The notes beneath the pieces are model-generated. The model saw only the letters and a program-made list of their open reading frames with translations. It was not told where the DNA came from and searched no databases. Of a stretch of DNA of 61,628 nt, positions 40,310-49,269 are shown one piece after another. Every line of letters begins with the position of its first letter. Position 1 is the first letter of the stretch. The position numbers and the translations under genes were made by a program. The DNA comes from Opitutia bacterium (GTDB lineage Bacteria > Verrucomicrobiota > Verrucomicrobiia > Opitutales > Coraliomargaritaceae), in assembly GCA_029248665.1 (NCBI GenBank), contig JAQWIW010000004.1:1-61628 (forward strand), written 5' to 3'.

Positions 40310-41172
40310 TGCTGGCTTTTTCAAATAAGAATGATCTCAGTCGCTCGGCGGTGAAAGGTGGTGCGAATTTAGTCTATGGATTAAATTCGCTTGGGGATTC
40401 TGCTTTGAGTAAACAATGGGTGAGCCCTCCATTGCATATGTCAAAGACCCACCAAGAAGATGGCTTCGCGATTTCCCAATTACTCAGTCCAACGGCAGGG
40501 CTACTACAAGGAGATCTTCTAGAAGTGAAAGTTTCGGTGCTTGATGCGGCCAAGGTCGCTGTTATCTCTCCTGCGGCTTGTCGGATTCATTCTATGGATT
40601 CAGGGTATGCCCAGGTTAAACAATCTTACTCTGTAGAAACAGGTGGATTCTTAGATGTTTGGACGGCTCCGTTGATTTTACAGGCCGCTTCCAAGCTCAA
40701 ACAAGAAACGATTCTCGATATCGCAGAAGGGGCGTGTGCTTTATTTTGCGAAATTGTCTCCCCAGGCCGCAGTGCCTTTGGCGAGCAGTTTGAGTTTGAG
40801 CAATGGCAGTCCAATACTCGTATTCTCTATAATGATACCTTAATCAATTATGAAAACTTTACTTGTGAACCCAAGAAAGGGGATGTTCGGGACTGGCAGG
40901 ACGCTTATCCCGAGGGGAATTATGCCAGTATGTATTTAATCAGTAGTCGTGATTTTGATGAATTTATTGCCGAAATGCATCAAATTGAAACGCCAGATGC
41001 GATTATTGGCTTAAGTGACTTAAATAAAGCAGGGCTGGGCATTAAAATACTGGCAAAAGATGGGGTAAGTCTCAGAAGAACCATTGTTTTACTGCGAGAA
41101 AGGCTATTTAAAGAACTTAAATTGAGTATTCCGGCCTCATTGAACCGATCTCAGAGCTTCTTCTATAATTAG
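40309..41172 (+). CDS. ureD: Urease accessory protein UreD (UreH)
   Basis: Scaffold that binds apo-urease with UreF and UreG and carries the nickel path. The 287 residues show UreD features such as LSPTAGLLQGDLLEVKVSV near residue 55 and QSYSVETGGFLDVWTAPLI. Many operons place ureD first; here it is last, after ureG. It is translationally coupled to ureG. No clear terminator follows within the 199-base gap before the TorF-like gene. Confidence 0.92.
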   Translation: MLAFSNKNDLSRSAVKGGANLVYGLNSLGDSALSKQWVSPPLHMSKTHQEDGFAISQLLSPTAGLLQGDLLEVKVSVLDAAKVAVISPAACRIHSMDSGYAQVKQSYSVETGGFLDVWTAPLILQAASKLKQETILDIAEGACALFCEIVSPGRSAFGEQFEFEQWQSNTRILYNDTLINYENFTCEPKKGDVRDWQDAYPEGNYASMYLISSRDFDEFIAEMHQIETPDAIIGLSDLNKAGLGIKILAKDGVSLRRTIVLLRERLFKELKLSIPASLNRSQSFFYN

Positions 41173-41306
41173 CTAGATAATATATATGTCAGTTAGCGGG
41201 AGGTGATTTGATTACTATCTGCTTTGCTTTATTTAATTAAAATGATGTCTATAAGCAAGTTACGTAAATTAAGAATTATTATGTTTTAATAAAAAGCTTG
41301 CATTTT

Positions 41307-41336
41307 TCACATAATCTCACATATATTCACATCGAG
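41307..41336 (+). repeat. Three 10-bp direct repeats upstream of the TorF-like gene
   Basis: TCACATAATC, TCACATATAT and TCACATCGAG follow each other without a gap, placing TCACAT once per helical turn on one face of DNA. They end 35 bases before the start codon. Such arrays are typical of OmpR/PhoB-family regulator sites. This is the only notable structure in the 41173-41371 gap. Confidence 0.6.
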
Positions 41337-41371
41337 CATTAGCTCAAAAAACAAACAATTATAAAATTAAT

Positions 41372-41956
41372 ATGAAAAATATTACATTAATCACATTATT
41401 CTTGGGTGCTTTCGCATTCATTACTTCAGCTTATGCTTCAGTAACAGCTTCTGGTTCAGTTTCTTCAGACTATGTCTGGCGTGGTGAATCATTGTCTGGT
41501 GGCGATGCAGTAGTACAAGGCGGTTTAGAGTATACAGACACTAACTATTATGCTGGTGCTTGGGTTTCTACACTTGGAAACGATAACGGTGAAGAATTAA
41601 ATCTTTACGTTGGTACAGAATTATCTGGATTCGATTTAGCTATTACTAAATACGTAGTTAATTCAGAAGAAATTACAGAACTTTCTGTAGGTTATTCACT
41701 TGCTGGTTTCGACCTTTTCTACGCTCAAAACGAAGAAGAATCTGACGAAACATTTATGTCAGTATCTTATGGTTTTGATATCAATGAAAGCATTTCTGGA
41801 AGTCTTACATACGGTGAGTGGTCAGACGAAGCAGTAATTAACACATCTGATTACATTCAGCTTGATATCTCTTACGGTGCAATGACATTCTCTGTTGTTG
41901 ACGCTGATAACAGAGATGACCTTGATTTCGCTGTTTCTTACGCTTTATCACTGTAA
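41372..41956 (+). CDS. TorF-family putative porin
   Basis: The 194-residue protein has a signal peptide (about 1-22, ending SAYAS). The mature barrel-like sequence resembles the TorF/Gcw_chp putative porin family: VSSDYVWRGESLSGGDAVVQGGLEY in two stretches, then YYAGAWVSTLG. Strands alternate with Gly/Ser turns to the C-terminus. It follows the urease operon by 199 bases and has its own upstream repeats and downstream terminator, so it is a separate unit, perhaps with read-through. A role in outer-membrane passage of a nitrogen compound is suggested only by position. Confidence 0.82.
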   Translation: MKNITLITLFLGAFAFITSAYASVTASGSVSSDYVWRGESLSGGDAVVQGGLEYTDTNYYAGAWVSTLGNDNGEELNLYVGTELSGFDLAITKYVVNSEEITELSVGYSLAGFDLFYAQNEEESDETFMSVSYGFDINESISGSLTYGEWSDEAVINTSDYIQLDISYGAMTFSVVDADNRDDLDFAVSYALSL

Positions 41957-41991
41957 GTTAATTACATTTTAAACACTTTTTGTGTTTACTT

Positions 41992-42025
41992 AAGGCCGGG
42001 CTTTTTAGCTCGGCCTTATTTTTTT
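41992..42025 (+). terminator. Rho-independent terminator after the TorF-like gene
   Basis: AAGGCCGGGCT (41992-42002) pairs with AGCTCGGCCTT (42007-42017), an 11-bp stem with one G-T pair and a 4-T loop, then T7 (42019-42025). The T-run overlaps the stop codon of the convergent def gene. Confidence 0.88.
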
Positions 42026-42587
42026 AAGATTTGTGGGAACGTTTGAGTTGCTTAATCCGTGTCAGGTTTTTTTGCAGATCTTTTTTCTCCATTGTATCAA
42101 TAAATAAGATCCCATTGAGGTGATCGATTTCATGGAGGATGCAGCGGGCGAGCAGCCCATCCGCTTCAATGGTATGACTGTTTCCATCGGTATCTTGAAA
42201 CTGACAGCTTATGGATTTGGCTCGAGAGACATCGCCTAAAATATTGGGGAAAGAGAGACAGCCTTCTTGGTAAAGACTTTCATTGGTGTCGGTAAGTGAG
42301 ACTTGAGGATTGATGATGGCTAAGGGCATGAAGAGATCGAGCGGAGTGGATTTGCCATCATAGCTATAGTTGAAATGAATTTCGCTCTCTTTGGGTGGAC
42401 GCACATCAACGACACAGATTTGCTGGGCAATGCCAATTTGTTGTGCGGCGAGTCCGATGCCTTCTTCGGCATACATAGTCTCAAACATATCACGGATCAG
42501 AGTTTTTAAGTCTGAGTCAAAGGTTTCGACGGTATCGCCTTTTTGCCGTAAGACGGGATTTCCATAATAAGTAAGTGCTCTTTCCAT
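42024..42587 (-). CDS. def: Peptide deformylase
   Basis: Removes the formyl group from nascent N-termini. All three motifs are intact in 187 residues: GIGLAAQQ at 43-50, EGCLS at 108-112 (Cys110 binds the metal), and HEIDH at 152-156. It is a single gene, not followed by fmt. It faces the TorF-like gene tail to tail, and its stop lies in that gene's terminator T-run. Confidence 0.96.
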   Translation of the reverse strand: MERALTYYGNPVLRQKGDTVETFDSDLKTLIRDMFETMYAEEGIGLAAQQIGIAQQICVVDVRPPKESEIHFNYSYDGKSTPLDLFMPLAIINPQVSLTDTNESLYQEGCLSFPNILGDVSRAKSISCQFQDTDGNSHTIEADGLLARCILHEIDHLNGILFIDTMEKKDLQKNLTRIKQLKRSHKS

Positions 42588-42682
42588 AAGACTTATTTCA
42601 TTGCTGGCTGAGTTTTTGTAAAGCGTACATTGGAAAAATTTATTTAATACTTGTTGATGAAGCGAAGTGATGGATTGCTTTG

Positions 42683-44581
42683 ATGACTGCTTATCGTATA
42701 GTTATCGCTATGTTTAGATCGGTCATTCACGCTTGCTTTCTCGCGCTTATCTTTGCTTCGGCATTTGTTGGCACGAGTGTAGCTCAGTCTGAAAACACTA
42801 GTGAAACAAATAAACTATCGATTCAAATTCTGACGAATAAGTCAGAAATTATTTTAGGCGAAGAATCAAGAAGTGATGAAGGTCTTTTGATTGGCTTAGA
42901 AATGGAGGCTGAATCGGGCTGGCATTTTTATTGGGCTGGATTAGGCACTGAATTATTAGAACCGACCATTACTTGGGATTTACCAGAAGGTATGCGTGTG
43001 GAAGCCTTGAATCATCCTGAGCCAAGTCGTTTTGATTATGGGGCCTATATGGGCTATGGCTATGATGGGAGCGAGGTTTTTCTTTATCGTTTAGTGAGCG
43101 ATGAGGAAGAGGTTAGGGATTACAACTTAGGGGATTTGCTTACAATTTCGGCTACAGTTGATTGGATCTTGTGTAAGGATGTGTGTATTTTTGGAACTGA
43201 AATGGTTTCTTTAGATTGGACGATTTCTGATGTGGAAGAAATAATACCAGAGAGCATATTTTTAAATGGCTTATTAGAAGCAGAAGAAGCAGAAGAAGCA
43301 AAGACGAATCAAGGCCTAGAAAATCGCTTTTTAGAAATGGGTGTTTTGGGATGGCTTATGGCTGCGTTTCTTGGTGGGGTGATTTTAAATTTAATGCCCT
43401 GTGTGTTGCCGGTTTTATCGATCAAAGTATTCAGTTTGATTCAACATGCAGATGGGGCGGCTTCGAAACGCTATTTGCATGGTGCGATGTATACGCTTGG
43501 AGCCGTATTGAGTTTCATTGTCTTGGCCTTAGTTTTGATTGGATTGCGAAGTATAGGTGAAGAAGTGGGTTGGGGCTTCCAATTACAAGATCCTTACTTT
43601 ATTGCTTTCTTGATCATACTATTCTTTTTGTTGGGATTGAATATGCTAGGAGTGTATGAGTTGGGCTCGAGTTTGTCTCGCCTGTCCAATGCTTCTATTT
43701 CGAATCGTTCGGATTGGCTGGGGTCATTCGGTACGGGGATTTTAGCCGCCGTTGTTGGAGCACCGTGTGTGGGGCCGTTTATAGGAGGTGTGAGTGGTAT
43801 TGCTTTGCAAGTGAATAGTACACTGGGCGTTTTGATCTTTGCTTGCATCGGCTTGGGTATGGCTTTCCCGTTTTTGCTTTTATCTTGGTTCCCTGGCTTA
43901 TTAAGATTTTTGCCTAAGCCGGGTGCGTGGATGGTGACCTTCCGCCAAGCAATGGGGGTCTTGTTAATTCTATCAACAGCTTTCCTTGTCTGGGTAGTCG
44001 GTCAATCAGCTGGGACGAATGGGGTGATGCAAATTTTGCTAGTTCTATTTTTTGTTTTAATCGCGAGTTGGGTGCTGGGTCGTTGGGGGCGTATTTCTGA
44101 AAGCAAAGAGACGCAAAGGCTGGCAAAGTTTCTGAGCCTTTGCTTGATTGTGATTCCTGGATTGATTGTCAGTCAGAATTTAGCCGAGCTTTATGAAGCG
44201 GAAGGCGGCCAAGCAAGCATCTACGAAGAAGGACCTTGGAAAGAATGGTCAGAAGAATCGGTAGCGGATGCTTTGAACTCTGGGCATGGAGTGTTTATTG
44301 ATTTTACAGCCAGCTGGTGTTTGATTTGCCAAAGCAACAAAGTCTTAGTGTTAAGAAAAGAAAAAACAGAGTCTTTGTTTGAAGATTATGGGATTCGTTT
44401 ATTTGTAGCAGATTGGACACAGAATGATCCTGAAATTACTCGAGCTTTAGAGCGTTACGGCCGTTCTGGAGTGCCGCTTTATGTTTTGAAAGCAGCAGAT
44501 GGCACGGAGCAAATTTTGCCTCAAAATCTAAGCTATTCAGCAATAGAGTCCGCGGTGAAAGCACTGTTTTCCGAGCAATAG
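42683..44581 (+). CDS. DsbD-like protein-disulfide reductase
   Basis: Transfers reducing power from cytoplasmic thioredoxin across the inner membrane to periplasmic thiols. I start at ATG 42683; a TTG just before it and an ATG at 42710 (with a neater signal peptide, MFRSVIHACFLALIF) are alternatives. The N-terminal periplasmic domain (about 40-190) has a cysteine pair in VDWILCKDVCIFG. The membrane domain (about 215-500) has the two redox cysteines in LNLMPCVLP and GAPCVGPFIGG, and the C-terminal thioredoxin domain has the WCLIC active site. This is the full three-module layout of DsbD/ScsB proteins. Confidence 0.88.
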   Translation: MTAYRIVIAMFRSVIHACFLALIFASAFVGTSVAQSENTSETNKLSIQILTNKSEIILGEESRSDEGLLIGLEMEAESGWHFYWAGLGTELLEPTITWDLPEGMRVEALNHPEPSRFDYGAYMGYGYDGSEVFLYRLVSDEEEVRDYNLGDLLTISATVDWILCKDVCIFGTEMVSLDWTISDVEEIIPESIFLNGLLEAEEAEEAKTNQGLENRFLEMGVLGWLMAAFLGGVILNLMPCVLPVLSIKVFSLIQHADGAASKRYLHGAMYTLGAVLSFIVLALVLIGLRSIGEEVGWGFQLQDPYFIAFLIILFFLLGLNMLGVYELGSSLSRLSNASISNRSDWLGSFGTGILAAVVGAPCVGPFIGGVSGIALQVNSTLGVLIFACIGLGMAFPFLLLSWFPGLLRFLPKPGAWMVTFRQAMGVLLILSTAFLVWVVGQSAGTNGVMQILLVLFFVLIASWVLGRWGRISESKETQRLAKFLSLCLIVIPGLIVSQNLAELYEAEGGQASIYEEGPWKEWSEESVADALNSGHGVFIDFTASWCLICQSNKVLVLRKEKTESLFEDYGIRLFVADWTQNDPEITRALERYGRSGVPLYVLKAADGTEQILPQNLSYSAIESAVKALFSEQ

Positions 44582-44599
44582 AAATTGATACAAACCTTA

Positions 44600-46294
44600 T
44601 TAGCTATTGGAAAGAGGAAGGGTGAATTCAAATACGGTGCCTTCAGAGTCTGACTTAATCAGGGAGATGCTTCCTCGGTGACTGGCAAGAATTCCTTTAG
44701 CAATGGATAACCCTAAGCCAGTGCCTTCGCTTCGATTGGTGAGAAAGGATTCGAAAATTCGATCTTTAATTGATTCAGGAATACCGTGTCCGTTATCCTG
44801 AATATTGAAATAGACGAATTGTTCATCTTGAAATAGTTTAATATGTATCTCGCCGCCAGATTTTGAAATCGCCTGGCTAGCATTGAAAATTAGATTGAGA
44901 ATCACTTGTTGTATCTGCCCTTTATTAACTTCAATATGCAATTCGGAGTCGGGTTTTTCAAAGGAGACATTAATTTTCAGTTGGTTTAATTTGAGGCGAA
45001 TCAGTTGGAGCGATTCTTCGACTAAGGTAGAGAGGCAGTTTTGTGATTTAGTGTTGTGATTTCTGTGACTGAATCCGAGAACTCTTTCAACTATGGTTTC
45101 AAGGTGGTTAATTCTTTCCGCAATCAGCTCGGCATCTTTTGATCTTGGGTCGGTGGGATCAAAATGTAAATCGAGTGTTTGGAAGAGTAATTTAATTACG
45201 GTGAGAGGGTTGCGAATTTCATGAGCAATTTCTGCAGAGAGGAGCCCTAGGGTAGTGAGCTTTTCATTTTTTCGGAGGATCTCTTCACTAGTGAATGTTT
45301 TTTCATAGAGTCGAGCATTTTCTAAAGTCATCGCACCAAGGTCGGCAAGGGCGAGGGCAATGCGCTTTTCGTCATCACTGAAGCGATGCATTTCTTGAGT
45401 ATAAGCATTGAGGACTCCGACAACTTGATTTTGAAAAACAATGGGCGTGACGAGCATCGAGTAAAGGGAATCTCTCTGAATGATGGTATTGAATTCATTT
45501 TCTTCTGTGTAGAGGATGTTATGAATTTCAATTTGCTTTTTGCGTTTTAAGGCTCCACCGATGGCGCTATCATTAAGGTCAATTTGACTGGAGTCATTCA
45601 AGATGCCAGTAGGATTTACCATGGTATGCAGGTCTAAATTATTTTTATCGGGTGATAATAAAAAGAGTGCACAGGCATGGCATTTGAGTAAGTCGCGTGT
45701 TTCCTGTGCGAGGTTAATCAGTATCGAATTTTTATCTAATTTGGCGACAAGCTTTCGACTGAGGTCGATCAATGAATGCAGTTGGTTGGTCTTGCTTTTG
45801 AGTTGTTTGACTAGCCAAATATGAGAAATCACTTTTCCTGCTTCGTTGGCAAATGCGGTAGCAATTTTTAAGTCCTCAAGGCTGTAGTGATTAGCTTGAG
45901 TACTTTCCATATGCATCACGCCTATGGCCTTTCCATTTAAAATCATCGGAATGGTGATCGCTGATATAGAGTCATTAGAAAGAGGAGTGAGCTTACTTTC
46001 GTCTTTAAAATTTTTGGTAAGGATGGGTTTTCGATAAAATGCAGTCCAGCCGACGATACTCTGTTTTAATGGAATGGGGGACAATGCCTCCTTTGTGCCT
46101 TGTGCAACTTCGATTTCTACAACTTGCCGATCTTCGTTAATTGTTCCAATTATTGCGATACTTGAAGAGAAGTGCTGGCTGACTTTTTTCAGTATGGTTG
46201 AAAATGCTTCCTCTAATTTATAGGAACCATAGATGGAATCATTGATTTCATTTAAGGAATCAATAGCGGCAAAAATACTATCATGAGTATTCAT
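44600..46294 (-). CDS. Soluble GAF-domain sensor histidine kinase
   Basis: Cytoplasmic histidine kinase of 564 residues without membrane segments. It has two tandem GAF-like domains (about 20-165 and 185-335), a HisKA domain with the phospho-acceptor in LSAEIAHEIRNPLTVI near residue 355, and a HATPase_c domain (NLIFNASQAI, DNGHGIPE and GTGLGLSIAKG). NtrB-like kinases share this His/ATPase subtype. No response regulator is adjacent, so it is an orphan. It precedes no operon partner; glnD lies 50 bases upstream on the same strand. Confidence 0.88.
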   Translation of the reverse strand: MNTHDSIFAAIDSLNEINDSIYGSYKLEEAFSTILKKVSQHFSSSIAIIGTINEDRQVVEIEVAQGTKEALSPIPLKQSIVGWTAFYRKPILTKNFKDESKLTPLSNDSISAITIPMILNGKAIGVMHMESTQANHYSLEDLKIATAFANEAGKVISHIWLVKQLKSKTNQLHSLIDLSRKLVAKLDKNSILINLAQETRDLLKCHACALFLLSPDKNNLDLHTMVNPTGILNDSSQIDLNDSAIGGALKRKKQIEIHNILYTEENEFNTIIQRDSLYSMLVTPIVFQNQVVGVLNAYTQEMHRFSDDEKRIALALADLGAMTLENARLYEKTFTSEEILRKNEKLTTLGLLSAEIAHEIRNPLTVIKLLFQTLDLHFDPTDPRSKDAELIAERINHLETIVERVLGFSHRNHNTKSQNCLSTLVEESLQLIRLKLNQLKINVSFEKPDSELHIEVNKGQIQQVILNLIFNASQAISKSGGEIHIKLFQDEQFVYFNIQDNGHGIPESIKDRIFESFLTNRSEGTGLGLSIAKGILASHRGSISLIKSDSEGTVFEFTLPLSNS

Positions 46295-46344
46295 ATGCCT
46301 TTATATTTGAATAACTGGCAAAAGAATCAAGTTATAAGAATAGT

Positions 46345-49137
46345 TTATTCAAAACTCTGAATAATCACTTCTATTTCAGCTCTTAGGTCTAATAAATCAG
46401 AAGTGTTTGTAGACTCATTAAGATTGAGGTTTTCAATATAGAAAGTATCCATAGCGATGCCTCGTTCTGTGGCGATACGGGCAAAGCTGATATCAAATCC
46501 TTTTTCGGTGATCAACTGAGTGATTTTAAAGAGTAGTCCAATTTGGTCTTTTGCCTGCACTTCGATAATGGTTCGGTGTAGGGAAAGCTCGTGATAAACC
46601 TCTACACTTGGAGGGAAGGGTGAGGGCAGTTGGCTTTCTTTGATACTGGCTTGTAAATACTTTTGCTCGAGTGTGTTAATTTCCTCAGTTAGATCTTTCC
46701 CATGAACCAATGCATTTTCCACTTTTTCTTTAAAAGTATTTTTGATTTTTGGATCGCTTACGTATTTGCCATCTAGGTCGACTACATAGAAGGTGTCGAT
46801 GGAGATATGATCTTTTCTTGAGATAGCTCGTGTGCTGATAATAGCGAGTTCAGAAAGGGTTAATGCACCGGCTAACTTGTAGAACAATCCAGCTCGGTCC
46901 CAAGTGACAATATTGATCACAGACATCCCTAGGTTTTTGTCATCTCTCCAATCGATAATTGGTGCCAGAGAGCCAATTGAATCTGCATTTTGAATCTGCG
47001 AAAGCAGACGATTAATCATGTTGAGGTGTAAAATAGCTTCGTTGGCACTAGTATTTACGAAGTAGCGCTCAGGAAGCAGACTAAAGTGTGCCTCTACCTC
47101 TTCTTCGGGGAGATTGCCTAAGGACAATTGTAATACATCTTTTTTTAGCATGGCTCTGTGTTCTTCGTTAAGTGTATCAGGTTTGGTTTGGTTCTCTAAA
47201 GTTTTAAGGGTACGGGAAAAGAGGGTTAGGTGCATACTATCTTTAAAATTATTCCACAGAGTGGGTGCAGTACCTTTGGCATCACAGTAAGTATGAACTG
47301 TGAGAAAGCGTAAGAGTTCTGCGTCTTTAATAATTTCTGAGAATGAAATAGCGGTTTGTATGTCATCTAAATCATAACGTTGCCAGAATCGTGCCATTTC
47401 TAAATGTTTTCGTATAATAAACAGGATTTTTTTCTGATTTTCTTTTTTATATCCAAGTCGATTTAGGATAGGTTCAGCAAGAATAGCCCCGCTTTCCGCA
47501 TGGCCTTGGATGCCGTCGGATTTGCCTATATCGTGCAATAATAAAGTAATATAGAGAAGGTGAGGCGCATTATTTTTTCTTAATTCTTTTTCATAGGTTA
47601 CATCCATAGGTGTTACCTTTTTAAAAACATTATCTAGGTGGCGAATAGTACGCAAAACATGCTCATCGGCAGTGTATCGATGGTAGTATTCGTGTTGAAT
47701 CAAACAGGTTAATTCTCCAAATTCTGGAATATATCGACCAAGGACCCCAAGAAAGTGCATTTCTTTTAAAATAGGGTAAACTTCTCCTGGAGCATTTAAA
47801 ATTGCTTTAAAGCTGACTGCTGCATCGGGAGAATTGATCACTTGATTATCGATCAAGGGGATGGAATTTGTAATCTTATTCTTTAAACTTATGTCTAAGG
47901 AAACATTGAATTGTTGCTTGATTCTAAAGACTCGAATTAGTCGATTTGGATCTTTAGTGAAGATGTCATTTCGATTGCTGTACAGTACACCTTTTTGAAT
48001 TAAGAAACCATCGATTCCTTTGACTGATTTTTTTTGATAAGCCCTGAGTGCATCTAAAAATGAAATGCGTTTGTTTTTATTTTTTTCTATATTGAAAAAT
48101 CGTTCCTTTAATAATTCTGAAATTGAATAAATGGTTCTAGCTGCTGAATAGTAATCTTGCATGAGTGCAGTGAGCCTTTCAAAGGAATCCCGCTGCGTGT
48201 AATTTAATTGAGTGGCAATTTTCAGTTGCTGCTCTAGGTCAATCTTATCAGTCGGACGCTTATTCTGATAATGTACTTCGTTGCGAACACGTAATAAAAA
48301 GTCATAAGCTTTTTCAATATCTCTTTGCTCATCGGGGCGTAAGAATTTTCGTTTAGCTAAGTCTTTAAAAGACTGGCATCCGAATTTAATTTTAGCGATC
48401 CAAAGAATATTTTGATAATCTCTAAGACCGCCCACACCATTTTTGATGTCAGGCTCTTGTACATATAATGTTTTTCCAAATTTGAAGTGACGCTCTGATT
48501 CATCTTTTAGGCGTTGCTCAATATATTCTGTAGATTGATCTTGTTTGAGATTATCTAGAAAACTATGGATCATCTCTTTGTAAAGCGGCTGAGAACCACA
48601 AATAAACCTCGATTCTAAAATCGCATTCTTCGATTGAATTTCTTTATTAATCTCTTTTAACACTTCTTTGGTGTTACGGGAGGCATGACCAACTTTTAAA
48701 CCTAGATCCCAAAGAGGGTAGAGGATTTCTTCAGCCATCAATTCTTGAAATAAAGTAAGAGCTTTAGATTCCGCATTATCAGGATAAAGAAACATGATAT
48801 CAATATCACTATGCGGATTCAATTCTGCTCGCCCGTAGCCACCTGTTGCAACAACGGCCATCCGAAATTGCAATTTCCCATATTTTGTCACAAATAAATC
48901 GAGTGCAGATAAGAAAAGATTTTCAATCACTACATCGATCATCGTGGCCCGCATTTGACAAATCTCTCTGCCGGATTCACCTCTTAGGTGGAAACGCTTG
49001 AGCATCTTATTTTCGAGCTCTAAATAGCGTTTGTATGAAGAAAGTTGCTGATTCCTTGGAATGCCTGGATCAAAAACTAAGCGCTGTTGAGCGTGGCTTC
49101 TGAGTCGTTTGAGAATGCTTTGATTCTGTGATGGCAT
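46345..49137 (-). CDS. glnD: PII uridylyltransferase / uridylyl-removing enzyme GlnD
   Basis: Glutamine sensor that modifies the PII protein. The 930-residue protein has a nucleotidyltransferase domain with GGYGRAELNPHSDIDIM (Gly99-Gly100, Asp111, Asp113), an HD domain near residue 540 (LLLHDIGKS) for deuridylylation, and two C-terminal ACT domains (about 735-805 and 855-930) that bind glutamine. All catalytic residues are present, so both activities are expected. No glnB, glnK or amtB is in the window. It fits the nitrogen-scavenging theme of the urea cluster. Confidence 0.94.
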   Translation of the reverse strand: MPSQNQSILKRLRSHAQQRLVFDPGIPRNQQLSSYKRYLELENKMLKRFHLRGESGREICQMRATMIDVVIENLFLSALDLFVTKYGKLQFRMAVVATGGYGRAELNPHSDIDIMFLYPDNAESKALTLFQELMAEEILYPLWDLGLKVGHASRNTKEVLKEINKEIQSKNAILESRFICGSQPLYKEMIHSFLDNLKQDQSTEYIEQRLKDESERHFKFGKTLYVQEPDIKNGVGGLRDYQNILWIAKIKFGCQSFKDLAKRKFLRPDEQRDIEKAYDFLLRVRNEVHYQNKRPTDKIDLEQQLKIATQLNYTQRDSFERLTALMQDYYSAARTIYSISELLKERFFNIEKNKNKRISFLDALRAYQKKSVKGIDGFLIQKGVLYSNRNDIFTKDPNRLIRVFRIKQQFNVSLDISLKNKITNSIPLIDNQVINSPDAAVSFKAILNAPGEVYPILKEMHFLGVLGRYIPEFGELTCLIQHEYYHRYTADEHVLRTIRHLDNVFKKVTPMDVTYEKELRKNNAPHLLYITLLLHDIGKSDGIQGHAESGAILAEPILNRLGYKKENQKKILFIIRKHLEMARFWQRYDLDDIQTAISFSEIIKDAELLRFLTVHTYCDAKGTAPTLWNNFKDSMHLTLFSRTLKTLENQTKPDTLNEEHRAMLKKDVLQLSLGNLPEEEVEAHFSLLPERYFVNTSANEAILHLNMINRLLSQIQNADSIGSLAPIIDWRDDKNLGMSVINIVTWDRAGLFYKLAGALTLSELAIISTRAISRKDHISIDTFYVVDLDGKYVSDPKIKNTFKEKVENALVHGKDLTEEINTLEQKYLQASIKESQLPSPFPPSVEVYHELSLHRTIIEVQAKDQIGLLFKITQLITEKGFDISFARIATERGIAMDTFYIENLNLNESTNTSDLLDLRAEIEVIIQSFE

Positions 49138-49208
49138 ATGATTTCAAGAAGGAAAAATTGTCATATTGATTTTAACAACTTATTCTATTTAGCGATGTTC
49201 TATAGAGA

Positions 49209-49236
49209 ATTCATTTTTAATAAAGTAAAAATGAAT
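49209..49236. terminator. AT-rich 11-bp hairpin downstream of the glnD promoter side / near pdhC
   Basis: ATTCATTTTTA (49209-49219) and TAAAAATGAAT (49226-49236) are a perfect inverted repeat with a 6-base loop. It lies 33 bases past the pdhC stop on the minus strand. The stem is almost all A/T and no T-run follows, so a terminator role is weak; it could equally be an operator for glnD. Confidence 0.35.
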
Positions 49237-49269
49237 ATCGTCTAATCAATCGATAGGTAGTCTTGAAAT

